A stretch of DNA of 37,674 nt from Bacteroidota bacterium (GTDB lineage: Bacteria > Bacteroidota > Bacteroidia > Chitinophagales > Chitinophagaceae), in the NCBI GenBank assembly GCA_018268105.1, contig JAFDXG010000202.1, forward strand, positions 1 to 37,674, written 5' to 3'. Shown piece by piece: positions 18,594 through 26,707 of the stretch. Position numbers and translations under genes: made by a program. The notes under the pieces were generated by a model. It did no database searches. It was not told the origin of the DNA and saw nothing but the letters and a program-made list of their open reading frames with translations. How positions within the stretch are numbered: the first letter of the stretch is position 1; the number at the start of each line of letters is the position of its first letter.

Positions 18594-21407
18594 TCAAATA
18601 TAAGATTTAGTTCTGTAGCGGTATAGTATAATGATGCCTGCGGTGAGTGTAACTGTTAATACCGTTATCCATAACCACATTATATAGTGAGTTGACTGGT
18701 TGGTAAAATTAACAGGAAATCCATTCCCTACAAGTATGATATTAGCCCAGAAATAAGGCAATTGTTTTTCTTTTCCTCCATTTTGCATAAGAAAAAGTTT
18801 CGCCTTTTTCAATGCTTCGTCTTTTCTCATTCCTGCAGCAAGGTATTCATTCATTTTCTGGGCTATTTTATAAATTGTTTCTTCGTCAGCTTTCCATAGT
18901 GTGGCAGATACTGCCGGGATGCCAACTGCAGCGAATCCCCTTGCAAGACTATAAATGCCCTCGCCGGTGGCATTGCGGCCTACATTCGTTTGACAGGCGC
19001 TCAACATTACCAGTTGTGTTGCATTTTGGCCGATCAATTGCAATTCCTGTATATTAATTGCTGAATCCTGCATATATAAAACAGGATCCTGACTGGTAGT
19101 ATCCGCCAAAGCATGGGAAAATACATTTACTATGGAGTAATTGGCTATTTTTTTTAGGAAATTACTTTTACTGGCTTCCTTATGGGTAAACAATACGGCA
19201 TCATCATAGTCAGATGCCGCTTTCTTCAAAGCTCTTGCTGCATTTTTCAGGTCGGGTACCTGAAGACCTGTGTTGAAGGAAACAGGGGCGAAGCCAATAA
19301 AACTACCTGATGCAGGATTGGTTTCCGGATTTCGTAATAAATACCGGGCAGAATATGTATAGCTGAACGTATAATGATTGATTAAGAAATTCTTACCCTT
19401 CTTGTCTGTTGCCAGTGCTTCAAAGGGAATCAGAAAGTTGTCCAGGCAAAGTATTACCCGCCCATAGGGGATATTTAAACCGGCAAAAAGTGTATGGTAA
19501 AGTGTATTGGAAAGTTTTGAAAAATCAGCATAATCATTGTTAAGCATTTGTTTGTTGCTGCAATATTTCAGAAATTCATCGATTTCAACTGTATTAAAAC
19601 TATCTTCGTTTAGTTTCATCATGTGCGATTCATGCGGACCAATGGCTAGTATATAGGCCTCTGTATCCTGTATGAAATAATGAACGAAATAGCTCTCTGT
19701 ATTCTTCAGCCAATCTTGTAGTACAGATATATTCTGAACTTCATCGGCATATTTATACTGATAATATAAAGGATATTTTTGATCAAGTGATTTTACAAAA
19801 TTCTCGAAATCAGCCTTTATTTTCAACAATTCTATTTGTTGTACCCTGAATTTTTCTGAATGTATATCCAAAGAATTAAGCTTTAATCTGCCGGAAACCA
19901 AACGACTGATAAAATCCTGTTCAGTTGCCGCCTCAGCTTCCGGCAAATGAACCTGTGCATTCAATTCATTCAATTTATCGCTCAGCAGTACTGACCTGCT
20001 TTTTTCCATAAAATAAAAAGCAAGACTATCATTGTCGGCCAAATAGCAGGCTTCAATAGCATTAGCAAAAAAACTTCTTGTGCTGTTGCGCCAATACAAT
20101 TTACTTTGTTCACCAACCTGCTGTCTTCTTGCCTGTGTAATGGCAGAATCCATAATGATTGCCGATTTCAAACAAGCGTCTATATATACTTTATTCTTGT
20201 TTTGCTTATACATAGAGAGCAACCATTCCGTTCTGTTGCCAAGTAATACTAAGAGCAAGTCAATATTCCCAATGGAGGACAATCCTGTCAGGGATTGATT
20301 TTTCAGAAAACCTTCCTCCCGGATGCCATACACATTTAATGCTTTGGTATAATATTGAACTGATTTAATGTAATTATTTTGCTGCTTGCGTTGAAATTCC
20401 AACTCCCCAAGATTAATAAATGCTTTACACAGACGTTCGGCATTATCTGACTTATGGGCGTAAGCAATAGTCTGCATATAGCAATGCTCGGCTTTGTTAT
20501 ATTCCTTCAGCTTTTGTAAATAATAATTACCCAGATCGGTATAATCATCGGCTATCTGTTCATATTCATTTGTTTTAAGACGGATTTGAATGGACCGTTT
20601 GAAAAAATCAGAAGCTTTCTCAAATACTCCTGTTGAAGCATACAGTTGTGCGATAATTTTCAATGAAGTTGCTTTCTCAAAATCAGTGTTAAAATTTTTA
20701 GCATACTTTAATGCTGAGTCAGCATCGTTAAATGCTTTTTCCTGGTTGCCAAGATATGCGTAAGACTGAGCCCGTCTGTTAAAGGCAGTCATTACCGATT
20801 CGAATTTCGATATACTTTCTGCTTCTGCAATGGCAAAAGAAGCCTCATCAATGCATTTTTGAAAATCCCCGAATTTGAAAAAAATATCAGACCTGAAAAT
20901 CCTGCTGTTAATAGTATATTGATCAACAATACGGTTTTTCATTTTTATCACAATCACACTATCATACAATGACAGAGCCTTATGGTTTTGGTTGAGTGTC
21001 TGGTAAAATGTTGCGAGATTATAATAGCTGTTTACCAGGTACTGAGGGCAGGCATTCTTTTGACCGCTGTTATTAATCCTGATGGATTCCAACACATCCT
21101 GTATTGCTTTGGGTGTGGCCATATAGTTGTTGCTGAGATATTCCAGTGCTGCTATACGATGAAGCAATCTTGCATATACTGAATCTTCAGGATATTTGCA
21201 GCGGAGCAATTCCTTTTGTAAATCATTCAGCTTTTGCAGCTTTTCTGCGATTGGAGAAGCTTCATCTTTTTCTGTAGCTACAATTTTGTTCCATACTTCT
21301 GCAGAAGTGATACACTGAGAAAATACCACATTGCAGGGAGTTATTGAGGAAATGATAAAGAATATCACCCTGATGCGGATGAAGAGTCTATTGCGCAGAT
21401 AAGTCAT
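18594..21407 (-). CDS. TPR-CHAT protease, membrane-anchored (copy 2)
   Basis: Protein of 937 residues with the same plan as the 949-residue copy. It has an N-terminal signal peptide (RVIFFIISSITPCNVVFSQ), TPR repeats (about 45-420), the segment MEKSRSVLLSDKLNEL, a CHAT domain (about 620-900) and a C-terminal transmembrane helix (WLWITVLTVTLTAGIIIL) with tail YRYRTKSYI. The dyad is His765 (VFSHALADT) and Cys805 (LSACQTN), with the same 40-residue spacing as in copy 1. Both copies look catalytically competent. It starts 19 bases after the S8 protease stop, so the two are very likely co-transcribed. The duplicate may reflect different substrates or a two-step cascade. Confidence 0.92.
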   Translation of the reverse strand: MTYLRNRLFIRIRVIFFIISSITPCNVVFSQCITSAEVWNKIVATEKDEASPIAEKLQKLNDLQKELLRCKYPEDSVYARLLHRIAALEYLSNNYMATPKAIQDVLESIRINNSGQKNACPQYLVNSYYNLATFYQTLNQNHKALSLYDSVIVIKMKNRIVDQYTINSRIFRSDIFFKFGDFQKCIDEASFAIAEAESISKFESVMTAFNRRAQSYAYLGNQEKAFNDADSALKYAKNFNTDFEKATSLKIIAQLYASTGVFEKASDFFKRSIQIRLKTNEYEQIADDYTDLGNYYLQKLKEYNKAEHCYMQTIAYAHKSDNAERLCKAFINLGELEFQRKQQNNYIKSVQYYTKALNVYGIREEGFLKNQSLTGLSSIGNIDLLLVLLGNRTEWLLSMYKQNKNKVYIDACLKSAIIMDSAITQARRQQVGEQSKLYWRNSTRSFFANAIEACYLADNDSLAFYFMEKSRSVLLSDKLNELNAQVHLPEAEAATEQDFISRLVSGRLKLNSLDIHSEKFRVQQIELLKIKADFENFVKSLDQKYPLYYQYKYADEVQNISVLQDWLKNTESYFVHYFIQDTEAYILAIGPHESHMMKLNEDSFNTVEIDEFLKYCSNKQMLNNDYADFSKLSNTLYHTLFAGLNIPYGRVILCLDNFLIPFEALATDKKGKNFLINHYTFSYTYSARYLLRNPETNPASGSFIGFAPVSFNTGLQVPDLKNAARALKKAASDYDDAVLFTHKEASKSNFLKKIANYSIVNVFSHALADTTSQDPVLYMQDSAINIQELQLIGQNATQLVMLSACQTNVGRNATGEGIYSLARGFAAVGIPAVSATLWKADEETIYKIAQKMNEYLAAGMRKDEALKKAKLFLMQNGGKEKQLPYFWANIILVGNGFPVNFTNQSTHYIMWLWITVLTVTLTAGIIILYRYRTKSYI

Positions 21408-21426
21408 TGAGAAATCAATTATTACT

Positions 21427-22926
21427 TTACCGGCGGGTTTGTAGTCCTCCGGCGCCCATCGGGCTGTTAATCACTTTTCCTTCTTTTATTTTTGAATGTA
21501 ACCCTGCAATATTGGTAAGAAAAGCCGGAGTGCCATTTGTTTTTAATAATGAAAAAATGGTGTCTCTAACGCCCATTGTAATTGATGAACCCTGAAGAAG
21601 CGAACGGTACACGTGATACCATGCAGCCATTTTCCCGGTGAGTACAGGGGTAGCAAAAGATGAGCCCGACACAGGCTCCAGGCTGCTATTCACAGGATTG
21701 ATGAATACAAAATTACCTGAAGCATCAATAAAATCTGAATTTACCCCTGCATCTACTACATTGGCAGAAAAATTTTGTGTCGGACTCACCAAATCTTTAT
21801 ATACTGTTGTTACTGCAATCACATTAGGAAGAACCGTTGATAATGATGCCGGGTAAAAATGAACACTGTCTAAATTTCTTTTTTGCAAACTATCGGCAGG
21901 GTCATATTCCTGGTCTTCAACTGCATCATCTTTATTTCCGGCTGCGGCAATTAGCAGAATATTATTTTGGGTGAGATAATGTTCAATAAATGCTTTAAGT
22001 AACACGGGAGAGCTGAATTCATCTAATTCCTTTCCATTACTATCGTATTTGTGTAAAGATTCGTAAAAGCCAAAACTTGCATTAATAATATTTACTTTTC
22101 TGTTCTGAGCATAAGCGAATCCGCAAAGTATAGTGAATAAATCGCCGGTTCCGTCTGCGGCAAAAACTTTGACGGGTAAAATTTCTATTTTGTTTTTTTT
22201 GTAAGCTTCTGATTCATTAGAAATAAAACGGGCAACAGTTGTTCCGTGCCGTTGAGGATTGTCATCATATACATTATTGTTACCGGATAAAAAATTCCAG
22301 CCGGAATCTGCACCGGGTATACAGGGGGGGGCAGCGGATTGATATATTGAAAAATATGGACTGATCAGAGTAGAATCAAGTCCTGTGTCAAATACCGCTA
22401 CTTTAACAACGGAGTCGCTGTAATTTACTTTCAAAAATTCACCTCTTTTTCTTTCTGTTGGCAGTGTTTTATCCGGAAAGATTAGAGGGCGATTTGTACC
22501 AAAAAATATCGGGCCACTTTCCCCGGTAACAGGTATCTTTTTTTTGCTGCTGCTGCCCCCCTTTGCCACTTCACCCTGCATGAAAACTTCAACGGCTTTA
22601 CCCTCCAGCAAAAAAAGGGTAGAGTCGCAACTGCCACACACAAAGCTTATTGATATATCGCTGTGTGAACCTTTTTTAGTGATGCTGTCATATATCCATT
22701 GGCTAAATTGGGCATTGGTAGCATCTGGCCTTAGCCAAACAATCAATTGCTTATACGGATCTTTTTTTTCTGGTTTTGATGGTTTGTAATAGGTATGCCA
22801 GTCTGGGGCTTTGCCGGTTTGTTTGTGCTGATGACATTTACACCCGGAGAAAAATAACAGTAATGATAAGAGTGCATAAGGAATAACCGGAGTTAAAATA
22901 TGTGTTTTACAAACAAAAACTTTCAT
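21427..22926 (-). CDS. S8 (subtilisin-like) serine protease lipoprotein with candidate activation site
   Basis: Predicted 499-residue lipoprotein with lipobox FSGC (Cys29). Residues about 58-118 resemble an I9-type inhibitory prodomain (QLIVWLRPDATNAQFSQWIY ... AVEVFMQG). The catalytic domain follows with Asp180 (VAVFDTGLD), His227 (QRHGTTVA), the oxyanion region AAAGNKDD, and Ser423 (GSSFATP). All three catalytic residues are present. Between prodomain and catalytic domain lies EVAKGGSSSKKK (residues 119-130), the motif shared with the two small proteins of this cluster. Cleavage after Lys122 would separate the protease from both prodomain and lipid anchor. It is the first gene after the sigma/anti-sigma pair and precedes a TPR-CHAT gene by 19 bases. 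Confidence 0.92.
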   Translation of the reverse strand: MKVFVCKTHILTPVIPYALLSLLLFFSGCKCHQHKQTGKAPDWHTYYKPSKPEKKDPYKQLIVWLRPDATNAQFSQWIYDSITKKGSHSDISISFVCGSCDSTLFLLEGKAVEVFMQGEVAKGGSSSKKKIPVTGESGPIFFGTNRPLIFPDKTLPTERKRGEFLKVNYSDSVVKVAVFDTGLDSTLISPYFSIYQSAAPPCIPGADSGWNFLSGNNNVYDDNPQRHGTTVARFISNESEAYKKNKIEILPVKVFAADGTGDLFTILCGFAYAQNRKVNIINASFGFYESLHKYDSNGKELDEFSSPVLLKAFIEHYLTQNNILLIAAAGNKDDAVEDQEYDPADSLQKRNLDSVHFYPASLSTVLPNVIAVTTVYKDLVSPTQNFSANVVDAGVNSDFIDASGNFVFINPVNSSLEPVSGSSFATPVLTGKMAAWYHVYRSLLQGSSITMGVRDTIFSLLKTNGTPAFLTNIAGLHSKIKEGKVINSPMGAGGLQTRR

Positions 22927-22947
22927 ACTAAAAAAGTATTAAAAAAA

Positions 22948-22981
22948 CGAAACTAACTGCTATGTTTATTGCAGTTGACAA
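22948..22981 (-). promoter_or_regulatory. Candidate promoter and operator for the S8-CHAT operon
   Basis: On the minus strand TAGTTTCG (22948-22955) resembles the Bacteroidota -7 element, with TTG at 22979-22981 (23-base spacing, slightly long). The inverted repeat AACTGC-N10-GCAGTT (22955-22976) fills the spacer, where a repressor or activator could act. The same repeat followed by a T-rich run could instead be a weak terminator of the sigma/anti-sigma transcript. Confidence 0.3.
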
Positions 22982-23026
22982 ACTTGAAAGTAGTGATGTA
23001 AAGGCAAAGATGAATATTCAGTTTTC

Positions 23027-23794
23027 TTACCAGTGATTAAGCCATTGTTTAGCTTCAGAGCTGCCCTCCTGATTTTCTTTAACTACATTTTGCAGTAATA
23101 ACTTAGCTGCATCTTTATCTCCTTTACTATTCCTTTGCAATAGTGTAACTGCTTTTAGAAAAGGACCTGCATTACTGAATAATTCTGTCTTTAAAGCCAG
23201 TTCATCAAATGCTCTCAGCGCTTTGTCGTAATCTTTATTAATAAGATATACTGTACCTGCATACCTGAGTGCATCGCTATTGCCGGGGTGAGCAGTATAT
23301 ACAGCCTCAAATAATTGAAGTGCTTTTTTGTATTCTTTGTTGTTATAAGCTGCAATGCCTTGCTGAAGACTATCTTTTGCCCCATCCATGGTTTGGCTCA
23401 GGTGTGTTAACTCGTTCTTTACATACCGGTTGGCAAGCTGTGTTGGTGAATTATTATTATTAAAAAATGTAAAATAAGTCACAAAGATTACAATCAAACC
23501 TGCCGCTACCGCCATTGCAGTTTTGATAAAACTGCTTTTCCTGTTCAGGGAGATTACCTGAGTGGGTTGTTGATTAAAATATTTTTCGGTTAGCTGACTT
23601 AATGTATTTTTTAGGGCTGCTTCCTGATCACTGTATTTTTGTGCATTATACATTTCTGCATTGATAGTGCTGTATATGTTGAACCATTGTTGCAACTCAT
23701 CATTGTCAGCGAGTTCTCTTTCAAAAAGGCCTTTTTCTTCAGGCGTCATGCTTCCATTCAGGTAACTTTCAATCTTTTCAAAGTTGTCGTTCAT
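23027..23794 (-). CDS. Anti-sigma-factor-like membrane protein with TPR domain
   Basis: Protein of 255 residues. A short cytoplasmic N-terminus (about 1-89) holds a small helical segment typical of ECF anti-sigma or zinc-finger-less regulators (ESYLNGSMTPEEKGLFEREL). One transmembrane helix (about 90-111, AMAVAAGLIVIFVTYFTFF) leads to a periplasmic part with TPR-like helices (about 142-250, YNNKEYKKALQLFEAVYTAHP). The start codon lies 4 bases after the sigma factor stop, so the pair is translated together. It probably holds the sigma factor at the membrane and senses an envelope signal through the TPR part. Identification as anti-sigma is by position and layout, not by strong sequence recognition. 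Confidence 0.8.
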   Translation of the reverse strand: MNDNFEKIESYLNGSMTPEEKGLFERELADNDELQQWFNIYSTINAEMYNAQKYSDQEAALKNTLSQLTEKYFNQQPTQVISLNRKSSFIKTAMAVAAGLIVIFVTYFTFFNNNNSPTQLANRYVKNELTHLSQTMDGAKDSLQQGIAAYNNKEYKKALQLFEAVYTAHPGNSDALRYAGTVYLINKDYDKALRAFDELALKTELFSNAGPFLKAVTLLQRNSKGDKDAAKLLLQNVVKENQEGSSEAKQWLNHW

Positions 23795-23798
23795 AAGA

Positions 23799-24374
23799 TC
23801 ACCATTTCAATGAATTAAATTTGGGAGACTGTCTTACCAGTGTGATTAATTTAGCCATGCACTCCGATTTCTTTTTTCTTGCATAAGCATATGTCACGTT
23901 CAGCTTTTTTGCTACTTCATCCATTGACAAGCCACTCCAGCTCAGTTTCAACAGATTTTTGCAACTTTCTCCCATTTGAGACAGTTTTTCAGCGAGGAGA
24001 GCGCCTCTTTCCTGATGCATGATACAATCTTCCGCCAGCCTGAAACTGTCTTCTCCGATATAGTTAAATCCTTCAGTGTCGGTATTTGTTACCTTTTGTG
24101 TCTTTCTTTTATTCAGCACATTCAACCATTTATTCTTGCATATAAGGTATAGGAATGCTTCCATTGGACAGGTTAGCTCAAAATTTCCTGTTTTAGCTTT
24201 GTTATAAATTGAAATCAATGCATCCTGGAAAATATCGGCAGCATCTGTTTCTGTACCACTATTCTGCAGAATCATCCATTTTATCTTTCCTGAGAATTTT
24301 TCATATAGCTCCTCTAATACAAATGGATCATTTTTTAATAAAGCCTCAACATATTTCTGATCAGGATGTTGCAT
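23799..24374 (-). CDS. ECF-family RNA polymerase sigma factor
   Basis: Protein of 191 residues with sigma-70 region 2 (about 20-90; AADIFQDALISIYNKA, AFLYLICKNKWLNVL) and region 4 with its helix-turn-helix (about 130-180; GLSMDEVAKKLNVTYAYARK). There is no region 1.1 or 3, as expected for the ECF group. It is the first gene of the cluster that runs through the TPR anti-sigma-like protein, the S8 protease and the TPR-CHAT genes. It likely drives that cluster under envelope stress or an outside signal. I could not identify its target promoter sequence. Confidence 0.93.
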   Translation of the reverse strand: MQHPDQKYVEALLKNDPFVLEELYEKFSGKIKWMILQNSGTETDAADIFQDALISIYNKAKTGNFELTCPMEAFLYLICKNKWLNVLNKRKTQKVTNTDTEGFNYIGEDSFRLAEDCIMHQERGALLAEKLSQMGESCKNLLKLSWSGLSMDEVAKKLNVTYAYARKKKSECMAKLITLVRQSPKFNSLKW

Positions 24375-24544
24375 CGTAAACCAATAAAATTAAAACTGAA
24401 AAAACAATTTACAGGATAGCAAAAGTTCGGGAGCGGATATCAAAATGAATTTCTAAAACAAAAAAAACCAAAATTTGTGATAATCAGTAAATTATTTATA
24501 TACCCTGCTTTATATTGATGGGTTATGCTATTCATTATATGTAT

Positions 24545-24573
24545 AAAAAAGCCCCTTGCAAAGCAAAGGGCTT
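24545..24573 (-). terminator. Rho-independent terminator after FAH-family gene
   Basis: On the minus strand GCCCTTTGC-TTT-GCAAGGGGC forms a stem with one mismatch and a 3-base loop, followed directly by TTTTTT. It lies 24 bases after the stop of the FAH-family gene. Confidence 0.75.
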
Positions 24574-24596
24574 ATGAAAAAGTTAGTAAATAGATT

Positions 24597-25208
24597 TTAT
24601 TTAATAGAAAGTTCAAACATACTTTCATCTTCAATAAAGCCTTCTAAATCATCTCCAACTACACATTCTTCCACACCTGCGGGAGTGCCTGTAAAAATAA
24701 TGTCGCCTATATTTAAAGAGAAATAGTTGGAAATATGAGCCACAATGCTATCAAAGCTATAAATCATTTGTCCTGAATTGGCCTGCTGTACCAATTCTTT
24801 GTTTTTATACAAACAAAAATTGATATCATTTTTTTTCGTTTCCGGGGTAATATCAACCCATTTTCCTATTATAGCGGAGTTATCCCAGGCTTTTGCTTTT
24901 TCCCAGGGCAGTCCTTTTTCTTTAAGTTCATTTTGGATATCACGTGCAGTGAAATCAATACCTACAGTTACGCCATTATAATATTTTGAAGCATGCCTTT
25001 CCTGAATATATTTACCGTTTTTACTCACCCGCAATACCAATTCTACCTCAGCATGCAATTCATTAGTAAACTCAGGGTAATAAAATGGTGTATGCGATTG
25101 AAGCAAAGCGCTTTTTGGTTTCATAAAAATCACAGGCTCAGAGGGTATTTCATTACCCAGTTCCTTTGCATGATCAACATAGTTACGGCCGATACAGAAT
25201 ATTTTCAT
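24597..25208 (-). CDS. Fumarylacetoacetate hydrolase (FAH) family protein
   Basis: Cytoplasmic enzyme of 203 residues, the size of single-domain FAH-family acylpyruvases and oxaloacetate tautomerase/decarboxylase-like members. It opens MKIFCIGRNYVDHAKELGNE, typical of the family. The metal site is visible as HAEVELVL (Glu54, Glu56) and Asp85 in GIDFTARD; later motifs IIGKW and GDIIFTGTPAGV are also conserved. It likely cleaves or decarboxylates 2,4-dioxo or 3-acylpyruvate substrates with Mg2+; the precise substrate is not determined by sequence. It is a single gene with its own terminator. Confidence 0.9.
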   Translation of the reverse strand: MKIFCIGRNYVDHAKELGNEIPSEPVIFMKPKSALLQSHTPFYYPEFTNELHAEVELVLRVSKNGKYIQERHASKYYNGVTVGIDFTARDIQNELKEKGLPWEKAKAWDNSAIIGKWVDITPETKKNDINFCLYKNKELVQQANSGQMIYSFDSIVAHISNYFSLNIGDIIFTGTPAGVEECVVGDDLEGFIEDESMFELSIK

Positions 25209-25415
25209 ATTTGATTATGAGTTCAATAAGGTCTAAAAATGTTAGTAAACGATATGAACATGTGCTTTTTTTAGATTTTTTGGGCTGTTCAAGGAAGATG
25301 GATAATTATCAGGGAAGATAACACTTGTGAAGTGCTAATTTAATGCAAACTAATTGAAACTTACAATGTTGGCATATTTTTTTAGCGAATGTTAGTCAGT
25401 TCAATTTTGATAAAT

Positions 25416-25991
25416 TTATTCAAACTTCATTTGGTTTACAATATTCATTGTACGTTCCAGTCCAATAACTGCAACATTTTCAATTACTTCATTACAAAAT
25501 TGTATTTTCTGTTTCACAATTGGTAATTCTTCCGGCAACCATTTGCCCAATACAAAATCAACCTGCATCCCCTTGGGAAAATTATTGCCTATTCCAAACC
25601 TCAGTTTGGGGTATTTATCAGTACCCAGCGTTTGTTGAATGTCTGCCAACCCATTGTGTCCCCCGTGGCTGCCGCCTGCCCGAAGTCTAAGTTTATTCAG
25701 GGGCAATGCCAATTCATCCACAATGGTTAGTGTTTGTTCAGGGCTGAGTTTTTCCTTATCCATCCAGTATCTGAATGATTTACCACTCAAATTCATGTAA
25801 GTGGTTGGTTTTATGCAAACAAATATCTTTCCTTTCCACTTTACACGGCAAACATCAGCCAGGCGATCACTACTGAAATATGTATCGTGTTTTTCAACAA
25901 AAGCATCTACTACATCAAAGCCTATATTATGTCTGGTGTGTGCATATTCGGCACCAGGATTCCCTAAGCCAACTATGAGGTATTTACTCAT
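25416..25991 (-). CDS. pth: Peptidyl-tRNA hydrolase
   Basis: Cytoplasmic enzyme of 191 residues, normal for the bacterial Pth family. It releases tRNA from peptidyl-tRNA that drops off ribosomes. Family signatures are clear: VGLGNPGAEYAHTRHNIGFD with catalytic His21 and Asn11, PTTYMNLSG with Asn67, VDELALP with Asp92, and GSHGGHNGL with Asn113. It lies downstream of prs and rplY, an order common in bacteria. A terminator hairpin sits only 12 bases before its start, so expression may depend on partial read-through. Confidence 0.96.
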   Translation of the reverse strand: MSKYLIVGLGNPGAEYAHTRHNIGFDVVDAFVEKHDTYFSSDRLADVCRVKWKGKIFVCIKPTTYMNLSGKSFRYWMDKEKLSPEQTLTIVDELALPLNKLRLRAGGSHGGHNGLADIQQTLGTDKYPKLRFGIGNNFPKGMQVDFVLGKWLPEELPIVKQKIQFCNEVIENVAVIGLERTMNIVNQMKFE

Positions 25992-26003
25992 GTTAAAAGT
26001 TAT

Positions 26004-26038
26004 AAAAAAAAACCCAATCCATTTTGAATTGGGTGATT
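26004..26038 (-). terminator. Rho-independent terminator after rplY
   Basis: On the minus strand ACCCAAT (26028-26034) and ATTGGGT (26012-26018) pair across a 9-base loop and are followed by a long T-run (26003-26011). It lies after the L25 stop and immediately before pth, leaving little room for a separate pth promoter. Confidence 0.7.
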
Positions 26039-26070
26039 TTTATGAAATTCAGGTTAATCACCTGTAGATA

Positions 26071-26679
26071 CTATTTCTTTGCAGATGCTGCAGGTGTAGC
26101 AGAAGCAGCAGGTGCAGCAGATTCTTCCTGTTTTAACTGCCGGGTCATTACTACAGAAGCAATTGGGATACGGGGAGAATTTAAAATTTCATAGTTTTCC
26201 ACTTTAACGTCCTCTACCCGCACATTTCCATTTAGTTCCAAATCAGTAAGATCTACCTCAATATTTTCTTTTAAATATTTAGGATAGGTTTTTACTTTCA
26301 GGGATTTCATTTTAGTGACCAGTTTACCGCCTCCTTTTACCCCGGCGGCAGTTCCGGTAAATTTCAGGGGGATATCAGCTACAACTTTTTTGTTATCAAC
26401 AAGTTGTAGAAAATCCAGGTGACTAAGTGAATCTGAAACCTTATCCAGTTGTATATCTTTCAGGATACAATTGTATGATTTGCCATCTACTTTAATTTCA
26501 GCTTGCTGAAACTCAGAGGTATATACAATTGATTTAAAAGCCAGAATAGGAGCCTGAAAGTTTATCTCCGTTGTACCACCGTAAATTACAGCAGGCACCA
26601 AGCCCTGAGAGCGGAGTTCGCGGGTGGCTTTTTTACCCCTTCCGGTCCTCAGTTGTCCTTCGATTGTAATTGTTTTCAT
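26071..26679 (-). CDS. rplY: 50S ribosomal protein L25/general stress protein Ctc
   Basis: Protein of 202 residues, the long CTC form of L25, which binds 5S rRNA in the large subunit. The N-terminal L25 domain reads EGQLRTGRGKKATRELRSQGLVPAVIYGG. A second beta-rich TL5/CTC C-terminal domain follows (DIPLKFTGTAAGVKGGGKL ... IEVDLTDLELNG), and the end is an Ala/Ser-rich tail (AAPAASATPAASAKK). It lies 28 bases downstream of prs and probably shares its transcript. Confidence 0.95.
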   Translation of the reverse strand: MKTITIEGQLRTGRGKKATRELRSQGLVPAVIYGGTTEINFQAPILAFKSIVYTSEFQQAEIKVDGKSYNCILKDIQLDKVSDSLSHLDFLQLVDNKKVVADIPLKFTGTAAGVKGGGKLVTKMKSLKVKTYPKYLKENIEVDLTDLELNGNVRVEDVKVENYEILNSPRIPIASVVMTRQLKQEESAAPAASATPAASAKK

Positions 26680-26707
26680 TGTTGTATATTAAAATTAAAA
26701 TTTACGT

